Assembly: GCA_963724695.1 (NCBI GenBank)
Contig: CAVRVW010000003.1
Span: forward strand, 992,001 to 1,056,000
Source of the DNA: CAVQFD01 sp963724695
Lineage (GTDB): Bacteria > Acidobacteriota > Vicinamibacteria > Vicinamibacterales > CAVVIG01
DNA: 64,000 bases
Reading direction: 5' to 3'
Shown here: one piece after another, positions 28,604-40,626 of the stretch
Position numbering within the stretch: the stretch's first letter is position 1
How the letters are laid out: each line of letters opens with the position of its first letter
Notes under the pieces: generated by a model
Databases searched by the model: none
What the model was told of the DNA's origin: nothing
Seen by the model: only the letters and a program-made list of their open reading frames with translations
Position numbers and translations under genes: made by a program

Positions 28604-29480
28604 GCTCCGGGCGCCCTCGCGGCGTCGGAGTCATCGGCGCCGGCAAGGTCGGCGCCGTGTTGGGTGCCGCGCTGCGTGCCGCCGAGCATGCGGTGGTGGG
28701 TGTGCATGCGGTGTCCGAGGAGAATCCCGGCGAACGCGCCGAGGCGCTGCTGCCCGGCGTGCCCGTGCTGGAGATCCCGGAAATCGTCCGCCGCTCCGAA
28801 ACTGGTGCTGCTGGCGGTGCCGGACGACGCCCTGGGGCCACTGGGTCAAGGACTGGCCGATGCCGGGCACTGGCAGCCGGGCCAGATCGTGGTGCACACC
28901 GCCGGCCGCTAGGCACCGGAATCCTGGCGCCGGCGCGCGCCGCCGGCGCCATCCCGCTGGCGATCCACCCGGCGATGAGCTTCACCGGCATGAGCCTGGA
29001 TCTGGCCCGGCTGCAGAGACTGCGTGTTCGGGGTTACGCCGACCGCATCGTGCTGCCGATCGCCCAGGCCCTGGTGGTGGAGATGGGCGCGGAGTCCACG
29101 GTCATCGAGGAGCAGGACCGCGCCCGCTGTCACGCGGCCTTGCGCACGCCTCCGACCACCTGGTCACCAGTCGCCGGCCAGGCCGCGCAGCTGCTGGCCT
29201 CGTGGGGGTCGTCGACCGGCCGGACCGGGTGCTGGGTCCGCTGATGCGGGCCCCGCTGGAGAACGCCCTCGCCTCGGGCGAAGGCGCGCTGACCGGCCCG
29301 GTCGCGCGCGGGGATGTGGGCACCGTGCTGGTCCACCGGGCCGCCCTGGAGAACGACGCCGTCCCTTTGGACGTGCGCGAGGCCTACCGTGCGTTGTCCC
29401 GAGCCACCGCGCAGCGCGCGCTGGCCCGCGGACTGCTCACCGAGGCCCAGGCCGCGGCGATCCTCGACGCCCTGGCCTGA
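28596..29480 (+). CDS. Rossmann-like DUF2520 protein, actinobacterial, frame interrupted
   Basis: It starts at the ATG at 28596, overlapping the previous stop. The N-terminal dinucleotide-binding motif is VGVIGAGKVGAVLGAAL, followed by LVLLAVPDDALGPLGQGL, HPAMSFTGMSLDLARL, and a C-terminal helical domain (VLGPLMRAPLENALASGEG, then ALTGPVARGDVGTVLVHR). Proteins with this NADP-binding plus DUF2520 arrangement sit immediately upstream of panC in Actinobacteria and resemble ketopantoate reductase, but their reaction is not established. Breaks lie near 28630, 28803, 28913 and 29020. Confidence 0.7.
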   Translation: MAKLRAPSRRRSHRRRQGRRRVGCRAACRRACGGGCACGVRGESRRTRRGAAARRARAGDPGNRPPLRNWCCWRCRTTPWGHWVKDWPMPGTGSRARSWCTPPAARHRNPGAGARRRRHPAGDPPGDELHRHEPGSGPAAETACSGLRRPHRAADRPGPGGGDGRGVHGHRGAGPRPLSRGLAHASDHLVTSRRPGRAAAGLVGVVDRPDRVLGPLMRAPLENALASGEGALTGPVARGDVGTVLVHRAALENDAVPLDVREAYRALSRATAQRALARGLLTEAQAAAILDALA

Positions 29481-29589
29481 CCGGCGGCGCCCGGTGCAGG
29501 TTGGCCGAGCGCCGGTTGCCGGGGTGCGGGTCGGCCAGGTGCCGGCTGGCCTAGACTTGCCGCCGGTCGGCGACAACACCTGCGCCGCG

Positions 29590-30548
29590 GCCACCACGCC
29601 GGGCGGGGTTGTCCGAACCGTCGCCGAACTGAAGGACGCGGTCCGCGGCCGGCTGGAGAAGGCGCGGTTTCCCGGTCCGTCCGCCGGCTGGCGCTGGTGC
29701 CCACCATGGGCGCCCTGCACGATGGGGCACGCGCGGTGCTGGTTGAGGCGACGAGGAGCCGCAACGACGTCGTGGTGGTCACCGTTTTTCGTCAATGCGA
29801 ACTGCAGTTCAACGACCGCGAGGAAGCTCCTGCGCTACCCGCGCACGCTGGAGGCCGACGTCGAACTGCTGGCCGGCGCCGGCGCGGCCTGGTCTTCGCC
29901 CCCGAGGAGGGGGAGGTGTAGCCGGAACGGCCCTGGTGAAGCTGGAGCCCAGCGGGCCGGCTCGGGCAGAGGTTCGAGGGCGAGGCCCGGCCGGGCCACT
30001 TCGATTCCGTGCTGGCCGTCGTCTCCCGAGCTGCCGCTGCGGCCAGCGCCGCTGTCCACCGCCGTGCCGGTCTACCCCGCGCCTACTTCGGGCAGAAGGA
30101 CGCCCAGCAGTTGGCGGTCCAGTTCCGCCGCATGGTCCCGGAGCCTGAACTACGACGGTCGACATCCGGTCGGTGGCGAGTGATCCGTGCCCCGGGAGGG
30201 GCTGGCACTGTCCGGGCGCCGCGAACTTCTCCGGTTCCTGTCCGCCGAGGGAGGCGGAGGCGGCTCTGGTCCTCAGCCGCGCGCTGTTCCTGCTGAAGCG
30301 CCGGGCCGACGCCAGCGAGCCGCTGCACGTCGAGGGAGGCCAAGGCCATGATCGCCAGCCAGCCGCTGGTGAAGCTGGACTACTTCGAGGTCGTGGAGCC
30401 GAGGACCCTTGAGCCGCTCGCCTTCAACTGCTGGAGACCCCGTTCACCGGCGAGGCCCTGGCGCTGATCGCGGCCCGGGTGGGGCCGGTGCGCCTAGATC
30501 GACAACATGCCGTCGCGGGTCGGTCGCCGGCCGCCGGGCGGGGTCTTA
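29590..30548 (+). CDS. panC: Pantoate-beta-alanine ligase, actinobacterial, frame heavily interrupted
   Basis: PanC joins pantoate and beta-alanine using ATP to give pantothenate. In several frames one can read VVRTVAELKDAVRGRLEKA, the ATP-site region PTMGALHDG, RSRNDVVVVTVF, QFNDREE, RYPRTLEADVELLAGAGA, FAPEEGEV, LVKLEPSGP, RPGHFDSVLAVVSR, FGQKDAQQLAV, FRRMV, EAEAALVLSRALFLLK, VKLDYFEVVEPRTLEPL and the terminal IAARVGPVRLIDNM. These cover the whole enzyme, with about ten shifts. The exact start and stop cannot be fixed. Confidence 0.7.
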
Positions 30549-30779
30549 GCTCGCCGAGCCTTGCCGACTGCTCTTACCGCCGGTCTTTAGCTCAGGCCTA
30601 TAGCACCGGGCCTTAGCGCTGGACCGGGCGGGCGCCGATGCTCCCGCAGGTGCGCCGGATGAGCCGGAACCGCGGATTGGCGGGGTTTTGGCGGTGCGGG
30701 ATACCCCGATTTGGTGTTGTGCGCAAAGGCGTGTATTGTTTTATCTCGCGCGGACACAGAATGAATGCGAAGGAAGCCT

Positions 30780-30795
30780 ACACACACACACACAC
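30780..30795. repeat. (CA)n dinucleotide tract
   Basis: Sixteen alternating A/C bases inside the rRNA leader. Such a tract is uncommon in high-GC bacterial DNA and could be length-variable. Confidence 0.8.
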
Positions 30796-30902
30796 GGACG
30801 GCCGATTTGGTCCGGGGGAGCGGGTCTGGTAAGTTGGAAAAGTTGCTCCGGAGTGTAGCGGACGGCCCGTTCGGGTTGTTGCGTGTGTGCCGGGTGCTCC
30901 TG

Positions 30903-30921
30903 TTGTTTGAGAACTCAATAG
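30903..30921 (+). promoter_or_regulatory. rRNA leader boxA-like processing/antitermination motif
   Basis: The sequence TTGTTTGAGAACTCAATAG is the motif typical of actinobacterial rRNA leaders. A near copy (TTGTTTGGGAACTGCATAG) is found in the 16S-23S spacer at 32966-32984, supporting a shared antitermination or processing role. Confidence 0.65.
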
Positions 30922-31076
30922 TGTGCCAAGTTTGTTGACACCGATTTTTGTATTGGTGAAACGCCCGCATTTTGTGCCACCTCCGTGGCATGTTGCGGGT
31001 TTTTTGCCGGGATTTTTTGCTTGGTGCAGCCGGGTCCGCGTTTTCCCGCGGGCCGTTGGTTGTGTCCGTTTTGTTT

Positions 31077-33952
<2,876 letters not shown>

Positions 33953-33977
33953 CATCATCACGATGATGCGAAGTTGA

Positions 33978-34454
33978 TCGAGCGGCTGCCCAGGACGGCA
34001 CGCCGATCGACCGCATATTCAAACGACCACACTGCACTTCGGCAGGCAATCGGCACGGCACGATCAACTCCGGCACGCCACCGAGCATCTGATCGAGCCG
34101 ACGCAGCACCAGCGGATCGACACGCCGCCAGGCTATCGCGTATTTACCGATCCGACACGGCCCGACAAACGAATGCCGGTGGCGCGCGCCAATCGGCAGG
34201 CGCTCGTCGAGTTCGTGAGAAGCAACGCAACGACAGTGTGGCATCCGGTCGGCACGTGCCGAATGGGACAGGATCGAATGGCGGTAGTCGACCCGCAGCT
34301 TCGCGTTCACGGCATCGATGGGTTACGGATCGCCGATGCCTCCGTGATGCCGATCATTCCGAGTGGCAATACCAACGCGCCTGCGATCATGATCGGCGAG
34401 CGCGCCGCCGACCTGATTCGCCGCGCATCTTCTTCAACTGAGCGAGGGAACTGA
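33978..34454 (+). pseudogene. GMC-type oxidoreductase, C-terminal fragment
   Basis: Only the last ~158 residues are present. The frame opens at 33978, right after the 23S join. The C-terminal GMC domain is clear: the active-site segment TVWHPVGTCRMGQDRMAVVD and the FAD-contacting RIADASVMPIIPSGNTNAP, then AIMIGERAADLIR. The family (glucose-methanol-choline oxidoreductases) oxidises alcohols with FAD. The N-terminal FAD-binding half is absent because of the join, so this is a truncated record and not necessarily a dead gene. Its stop overlaps the next start by one base (TGATG). Confidence 0.85.
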
Positions 34455-34906
34455 TGAATCGCGATCCGATGAACAGTGCCTACGACATGTATCGCATGAT
34501 GGCTGCCGCCGCCGAGGCGTTGACGCGATATCCGTGGGCGGGGCAAACGCAGGGGCAGTCCATGCCAGCCGACGCTGCGCAGCAGATGGCCCGTCTGTAC
34601 GCGGCCTTCGTCAACAGCGGCTATCGGTACCTGGCTCGCTGGGCGGAAATCTCAGCGAGGCGATATCCCGAATTCGCGGCGCTATCCTCCGGGATGAACG
34701 CGTCTCGAACGATCACGGACGCGGAACTGGCGGCTCTGGTGGACAGCTTGCGCGCGTTCCTCCGCGAAATGTCGGAGTTGCCCGTGGACGAAGCGAAGCG
34801 ACTCCAGGCGGAAATCGACGCGATCATATCCCCGGATTCACGAACAGAAAGCACGAAGGCAGAAGGGCAGACGCGGGGCAAGCGACGCGCCAGGACCAAA
34901 CGGTGA
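34454..34906 (+). CDS. Small helical protein of unknown function
   Basis: This 150-residue product has an upstream GAGGG. It is rich in alpha-helix formers (AYDMYRMMAAAAEALTRYPW; RLYAAFVNSGYRYLARWAEI; LAALVDSLRAFLREMSELP) and has a basic, lysine/arginine-rich tail (RGKRRARTKR). There is no signal peptide. It is translationally coupled to both neighbours: start overlap TGATG with the GMC tail and stop overlap GTGA with the polyprenyl synthetase. It loosely resembles small helical, phasin-like accessory proteins, but I cannot assign a family. Confidence 0.6.
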   Translation: MNRDPMNSAYDMYRMMAAAAEALTRYPWAGQTQGQSMPADAAQQMARLYAAFVNSGYRYLARWAEISARRYPEFAALSSGMNASRTITDAELAALVDSLRAFLREMSELPVDEAKRLQAEIDAIISPDSRTESTKAEGQTRGKRRARTKR

Positions 34907-35874
34907 GTGCTGTTGTCTCGAGTCCAGTCGTCAGCGAGCAGGCGCTCAATCCCGGTGACGAGGCCGTCATCTCGAAACTCGGATACGACACCGAAGTGTG
35001 TCAGCTGCGTGGCGGGATCTTCGAGTGGGTGGCCGGCACGAGCGAGGAAATGCAACCGCTCCTCCGATGGCAGTTCCTGGGCCGCGCGAAGTATTTCCGG
35101 CCGCTGACGGTCTTTGCGTGCTGCCGGGCGACTCGCCGGGACGGTGTGACGCCGGAAATCCTGCAGGGCGCGATCGCGATCGAACTTCTGCACAACGTCT
35201 CGCTCATCGTGGACGACATTCTCGACGCCTCGGACGAACGACGCGGCATTCCGACACTGCATCGCCGTTTCGGTTCGCTCCCGGCGCTGATGGCGTCGGG
35301 GTTCGTCGTGGCGGATGCGTATCGGGTGCTGGCGAATGATCCGATGGGCATTCGGCTGCTGTCCGAGCTGCTGGGCCGTCTCGGCGTGGCCGAATGCCTT
35401 CAGTGGCGGCTGCGCCGGCAGCCGCTGGGTGTAGAGGACTGGCGGGTCCTGGCGGGCGAAGATACCGGGACCATGTTCGAAGTGTGCGCCTGCATGGGCA
35501 CGCGGAGCGAAGCGCTGCGGAAGTTCGGCCGCCTGCTCGGCATGCTGTATCACGGTTGCGACGACGTCGGCGACGCGCGTGGTCTCGAGGCGCTCGGCGG
35601 CGGCGGCGACGAAGACGTTCGCGACGGCATCCTGACGCTTCCAGCCGCCTTTGCCATCCGCAACCGCCGTATCCGCACGCTGTTCTGCAAACCGGACCCG
35701 AGCACCGACGAACTGGCGGAAAGCGCGCGCGCGATCAGCGAGCGGATCCCGGATGCCGAAGCGTATCTGGACGGGATCGCCGATGAAGCGCGGGCGGAAG
35801 CCTTCACCCGTGCGCCGAATCCGGAGCCGCTCTTCGCGCTGATCGATCACACACGGCAGCTCTCGCGTCGCTGA
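34903..35874 (+). CDS. Polyprenyl synthetase family protein (trans-isoprenyl diphosphate synthase)
   Basis: This 323-residue protein starts at a GTG overlapping the previous stop (GTGA). Two aspartate-rich motifs for Mg-diphosphate binding are visible: the first in LIVDDILDASDERRG (DDxxD), the second in YHGCDDVGDARG (DDxxD, replacing the common FQxxDDxxD). Other family features are LLHNVSLIVDDILD and DIRDG-like GDEDVRDGILTLPAAFAI. The family condenses isopentenyl with allylic diphosphates; chain length cannot be predicted safely. Coupling with a GMC oxidoreductase suggests a small terpenoid-oxidation operon, which is inference. Confidence 0.85.
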   Translation: MSAVVSSPVVSEQALNPGDEAVISKLGYDTEVCQLRGGIFEWVAGTSEEMQPLLRWQFLGRAKYFRPLTVFACCRATRRDGVTPEILQGAIAIELLHNVSLIVDDILDASDERRGIPTLHRRFGSLPALMASGFVVADAYRVLANDPMGIRLLSELLGRLGVAECLQWRLRRQPLGVEDWRVLAGEDTGTMFEVCACMGTRSEALRKFGRLLGMLYHGCDDVGDARGLEALGGGGDEDVRDGILTLPAAFAIRNRRIRTLFCKPDPSTDELAESARAISERIPDAEAYLDGIADEARAEAFTRAPNPEPLFALIDHTRQLSRR

Positions 35875-35885
35875 ACCAGCGAGCA

Positions 35886-38800
35886 TCAGACAACTGCCGT
35901 CAGCTCACCAAGAACCCGCCGGGCCTCCTGCAAGTCCGGCAGGTCGTATCCTTCGGTGAACCATTCATACGACGCCGCAAGCGTGTGCAGCCCCTCCGCC
36001 GCGCGACCCGTGTCGCGCCACAGACGGGCAAGACCGATCGACGCTCTCAACTCCCACGGGCGGGCCTGCTGGTCGCGTGCCACCGCGATCGCCTTACGAA
36101 AACAGGTTTCGGAATCTGCCGCCGCTTCACCCTGCGAGCGCAGCAACTCTCCCTTCATTCGGTACGCTTCGGCTTCGTAGTACCGCTCGTCGGTTTCCGC
36201 TGCGTGAGCCAGCGCCTCAGCGACGGCCGTGAGTCCTTCCTCGCGCGCGCCGGCCAGACAGCACAATTCGGCCAGCATCACGAGGAACCACGAGCGTCCG
36301 ACCTTGGCGCCTGTCGCAAGATTCCTCTCGATCCCCTGCCGCAGCTGGCCGATGCCGCGCTCCAGCTGACCCCTATGTCCCAGCGCCCAGCCCTGAACGA
36401 TCGAACCGAGCGACACCCAGTACGGCAGTCCGTACTCGCTCGCGTACGCGAGCGTTTTCGCGGCCCATTCTTCGGCCCCGGCGATATCGGCGCGCACGTT
36501 GTGCAGCACCATGTGCATCCCCGTCGCCTGCGCCACGCTCATCGGAATCGACAGCGTGTGCGCCACCTCGAGGCCCCGTTTGCTGGCTTCGAGCGCCTGA
36601 TCGTGATAGCCGAGGAACGACAGAGTGCGACCGAGATAGGACCGCGAAAACGCCGACGAATGACCGACGTACTGAAACTTGGCCCGCGGGCCGCTGTCGG
36701 CGGTGAGCAGCGCGAGCCCGCGCTCGAAGTGTGCCCGCGATTCCACGAATCGAGCCTGGTAGATTTCGTCGACGCCGAGCATCAGAAATCCTTCGATCTG
36801 ATGCTCGATGCTCTGCGTCTCCGTGCCCACGTGCACCAGCTCGGTGGCCATCTCGGCAGCCGTCCGATAGTCGGCGCGCGCGATGTGATACAGATTCTGT
36901 CCCCGGCACACCGACAGCAGATCCTCGGCGGTGCCGGCGCGCTGGCAGACCTCGCGCGCCATCCGGTAGGCGTGTTCCACTTCCGGCGCGGCATACCCGC
37001 GATGCGCCTGCAGCGCCATGCCCAGCGTCGACCACAACGCCAGCGCATCGCGGTCTCGATCCAGACCCGCCGGCAGCGCGTCCAGCAGCTGCAGGCCGCG
37101 GGACAGGTGGCTCGCCGCTTCGGCGAACGCCGCCCGCGCAATCGCCTGGTTTCCGGCTTTCTGCCAGTAGGGAATCGCCCGTGTGATGCTGCCAGCTTCA
37201 GTGTAGTGGTGCGCGAGCAGTTCCGGCCGGAGGTCCGAGACCTCAGGAAAACGCGCTTCCAGGGCACCTGCTATCCGCTGGTGATGCTGCTGTCGCGTCT
37301 TGCGCAGGAGCGACTGGTACGCCGTGTCCTGAATGAGCGCGTGCTTGAAGACGAACGTCGCGTCCGACGAGACACCTCGTCGCTGCAGCAATCCACTCGA
37401 GACGGCGCGGTCGAGCTGCTTCTGCAGCGTTGATTCGTCCTCTTCCGACGCAGCGCGCAGGAGCTCGTATGCGAATTCCCGACCGATCACCGCCCCGAGC
37501 TGCACGATCGGTTTTGCGGTTTCCAGACGGTCGAGGCGCGCCATCAACGCGTCCTGCAAGGTCACGGGGACGAGAGTGGCTGGAAGGGGCTCCTTCAGTT
37601 CGTAGCGAGAGCCGGCATCGTGGAACACGTGCGAGTCGACAATCGCGCGCGTCGTTTCTTCGATGAACAACGGGACGCCGTCAGCGCGTCGCAGAATCTG
37701 GTCCACAACTTCAGGCGGCAGCGACTTCCCGCCGATCGACTGCGCCACAAGCGACTCGGCTCCAGCGCGGTCGAGCCCGCCGAGTTCCATCCGTGTGACA
37801 CGAGGCCCGGCGATCCAGGCTGCGGAGAACTCGGGCCGCGCCGTCAGCGCTATGAGGATCGGCGACTGTTGGAGCCGGCTCACAGCCGTTTCGAGGAACT
37901 CCAGAGTGGAGGGATCCGCCCAGTGCAGGTCCTCCAGAAGCAGCATGACCGGGCGCTGGCGCGCGAGCGCGAGCGGAATCGCGAGCAGCAGTGCAAGCGT
38001 CCGCGCGCGTTGAAGGGCCGGGCCGAGCGTGAAGACCGGGTGCGACATGTCCACGGGAACCGACAACAGGTTCGCCAATAGCGGAACGGCCGCTGCATCG
38101 GCCAACGGAACAGTCGCGAGAGCCTGCGCCACCTTGTGCTGCTGATCTGATGCCGCGTCGGTCGACCGGAAGCCGCACCAGCTCCGCAGCAGCCGAGCGA
38201 TGGCGAAAAACGCGCTGTTTTCGTAGTACGGAGAACAATCGCCGTGCAACACGAGGCCCTCGTCGCGTGTGACGTCAGCTTTGAGCGCCTCCACGAGCAT
38301 CGACTTGCCGATGCCGGCCTCGCCACGCAGCATGACGATCCCGCCGGCGCCGCTCCGGACCTCCCGCCAACCGTCTCGCAGCATGGCCATTTCCGCGGCT
38401 CGTCCCACGAGCGTCGATGGATCGGCCTCCTGCACCGGCCGCTGACGAATCGCGGCGTCGGATCGCTCGACGATCTCGTAACCGTGAACCACCGTGCTCA
38501 CACCCGGGATCGTCAGTTGACCGAGATCTCGGCACCGGAAGGCACGGGACAAAAGCCGATGCGTGGCGTCGCTGACGACGATGGTGTTGGGACGGGCCGC
38601 GCTCTGCAGACGGGCGGCAATGTTCGGCGTCTCGCCAATCGCGAGCGTTTCGGTATGCGCGCCACCTCCGATCTCCCCTACGACGACCGAGCCGGTATGA
38701 ATGCCAATTCGGACGGCCAGTTCGACACGCAGCCGCGGCGCCCACTGCGCGCCCATGTTGCTGATGGCCTGCACGATGTCGAGGCCTGCATGGCCAGCGC

Positions 38801-39111
38801 GAGAGGCGTCGTCCTCATGGGCGTGCGGAGCGCCGAAGTAGATCATCACGCCGTCGCCGAGATACTGCGCCACCGACCCGTCCAGGCGCTGGACGGTTTC
38901 GGCGCAATGAGCCTGGTACTCGCCGGATGAGATCGCGCAGTTCCTCAGGATCGAGGTGTGCCGACAGTGAAGTGGAACCTACCAGATCGCAGAACATCAC
39001 GGTGATCTGCCGGCGTTCGGCCGCCGGCTGGACCGACTCGAGCGAAGCTCCACATTCGGCGCAGAACTTCGCTCGCGTCGGGCTCGCGTGGCCGCAGCGA
39101 GGGCAAGGCAT
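35886..39111 (-). CDS. Class III adenylate/guanylate cyclase-AAA ATPase-TPR protein with N-terminal zinc ribbon, one frame break
   Basis: The start is set at the ATG at 39111, giving the zinc ribbon CPRCGHASPTRAKFCAECG. A class III nucleotide cyclase domain follows: RQITVMFCDLVGSTSLSAHL with the metal Asp, then YLGDGVMIYFGAPHAHEDDA and VRIGIHTGSVVVGEIG. An AAA/NACHT-like ATPase has Walker A LRGEAGIGKSMLVEAL and Walker B VMLLLEDLHWADPSTLEFL. A long C-terminal region of helical TPR-like repeats ends at 35886. This is a common large signalling architecture whose ligand is usually unknown. The cyclase is split by one extra base at about 38922; removing it restores DLIREYQAHCAETVQRLDG. The gene is convergent with the polyprenyl synthetase. 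Confidence 0.88.
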
Positions 39112-39180
39112 GCCCGAGTATTGTATGACCCGGTGCACCCGAGCGTTTCGTGCACGAACGCCCCCGTTCCTTTCCAGTTT

Positions 39181-39762
39181 TTATTTGTAGAAGTAGTAGT
39201 CGGCTTCGTACGGGACGAGCTTTCTCGTGTTGATGGTCGCTGGCGTGCACTCGCCTGCCGGCGGCTTGAGTCCACCGACAGTGTTCACGCGATGAATGAA
39301 CTTGGTTTTCGTGAGTCTGTCGCCGCCGGTCGGTCCCACGGCGGGGCCTGTCACTTCCAGCAGCAGCCACTCGATGGCATCCGGCGCGACATATCTCGAA
39401 TCGGTCGATCCGTAGCGCTTCTTAGCCCACACGGCGCTCGAGTCCCTGGACGACTGCCAGGTGGCGTGCAGCGTGTCGACGAGGTACGGGTTCTTGCTGA
39501 GAAAGTGCGTGATGATCTGGTCGGACTCCGAATCGAACACCGTCGCCTGCGGTCCCAGGAAGAACCAGTCCACGCCGGTGGCCGTGGCGGCGGGAGCGCA
39601 GATGTAGTTCTGTGTGCCGACGGCGTGACCGGCGAGGAACGGTCTGACGTCCTCAGGGGCCTCGATGTCTCCCGGCACTGCCGGTGGATAGACCCGGTCG
39701 GCGGCTTGCGCCGTTCCGGCGAGCGCGAACGCCACTGCCACGACGAATGTCCTCATCAACAT
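39181..39762 (-). CDS. Exported DUF3455 protein
   Basis: This 193-residue protein is preceded by AAAGGAG eight bases before the ATG at 39762. It has a signal peptide (TFVVAVAFALAGTAQAA). The DUF3455 pattern is clear: FLAGHAVGTQNYICAPA, WFFLGPQATVFD, HATWQSSRDSSAVWA, AIEWLLLEVTG, GPTGGDRLTKTKFIHRVNT, and a terminal VPYEADYYFYK. The family is widespread in soil bacteria and fungi and has no known reaction. The frame is clean. Confidence 0.85.
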   Translation of the reverse strand: MLMRTFVVAVAFALAGTAQAADRVYPPAVPGDIEAPEDVRPFLAGHAVGTQNYICAPAATATGVDWFFLGPQATVFDSESDQIITHFLSKNPYLVDTLHATWQSSRDSSAVWAKKRYGSTDSRYVAPDAIEWLLLEVTGPAVGPTGGDRLTKTKFIHRVNTVGGLKPPAGECTPATINTRKLVPYEADYYFYK

Positions 39763-40034
39763 TGGCAACTCTCCTTTGTTTTCAGCCTGTTGGCTTCCTG
39801 CTGAGATATCGCAATCGGCCCGGCCCGGACGACACCGCCCGTAGCTCCCGGTCCGTAAACCCCATCTGCGTCACGCTTTCTGCCTTGGTGGCATCCCAAG
39901 GCAGACGTCCAGCTCGACCGCATTGCGGGGTTTTCGGCCACTTGTCGCGTTAGGTCTGAGTGGGCAGTGCCCGGCCGGGTTCCAGGGCCGACGAGCTCAT
40001 GAGGTGCGCCACCCGATTCAAAGGAGTGATGGAC

Positions 40035-40622
40035 ATGATTCCGCAATCGCTCGCTTCGGTCATCGAGTCGCGAGAAGAGGGGTATCCCACCGGCGGCGAA
40101 ACACTGTTCTCCGCGCTGTATGGTGAGCTGCACCGCATGGCGAGGCGCGAAGTGGCTCGGCGGAGTGGTTACGCGACGCTCGGCGCCACGACGCTCCTCC
40201 ACGAGTCATATCTGCACATCGCCCGACGAGACGGGGTCGTCTTTCCCGATCGCTCCAGGTTCATGGCCTACGCGACGCGCACGATGCGCGGGCTGGTCAT
40301 CGACCACGTGCGCCGCCGCCACGCCCAGAAACGCGGGGGCCTCTTCGAGTTGACGACGCTGAACACCACGATCGCAGACAGCGTCGCCAACGAGCACGAG
40401 CTGCAGCAGCTCAGCGACGCGCTCGATGCGCTCGCCGGGGTGGATGCCGCTCTCGCGGAAATCGTCGACCTGAAGTTCTTCTGTGGCTTCTCCTTCGCGG
40501 AAATCGGGGCGATGAAAAGCATTTCGGAGCGCACGGTGCAGCGCCAATGGGAAAAGGCGCGACTGTACCTGCACCGCACCATCACCACCGAGACCGCGTT
40601 CGCGACCGCGATCCCGGCCTGA
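40035..40622 (+). CDS. ECF-type RNA polymerase sigma factor
   Basis: This 195-residue sigma factor belongs to the Acidobacteria-rich ECF group that pairs with Ser/Thr kinases. Region 2 is seen in ALYGELHRMARREVA, ATTLLHESYLHIAR, FMAYATRTMRGLVIDHVRR. Region 4 is the helix-turn-helix IVDLKFFCGFSFAEIGAMK, ISERTVQRQWEKARLYL. AAAGGAG lies eight bases before the ATG at 40035, favouring it over the ATG at 40029. It is followed after 4 bp by a kinase-TPR gene, the usual arrangement for this group, so the kinase probably controls or co-acts with it. Confidence 0.9.
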   Translation: MIPQSLASVIESREEGYPTGGETLFSALYGELHRMARREVARRSGYATLGATTLLHESYLHIARRDGVVFPDRSRFMAYATRTMRGLVIDHVRRRHAQKRGGLFELTTLNTTIADSVANEHELQQLSDALDALAGVDAALAEIVDLKFFCGFSFAEIGAMKSISERTVQRQWEKARLYLHRTITTETAFATAIPA

Positions 40623-40626
40623 CGTC

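Larger units (their letters stand above)
30549..31076 (+). promoter_or_regulatory. rRNA operon leader region
   Basis: These 528 bp lie between panC and the 16S gene and contain no convincing gene. They hold a CA dinucleotide tract and, close to the 16S gene, a conserved leader motif. Promoters of the rRNA operon must lie here, but I cannot assign -35/-10 elements with confidence. Confidence 0.5.

Noticed and set aside
30638..30832. Open frame in the rRNA leader including the CA tract
   Set aside because: It is in non-coding leader DNA, with a repetitive His/Thr peptide from the dinucleotide tract.
35886..39111. Treating the cyclase-AAA-TPR gene as two genes or a pseudogene
   Set aside because: A single extra base at 38922, in the same TC-G context as many other breaks, restores a canonical cyclase domain. 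Sequence error is the simpler reading.
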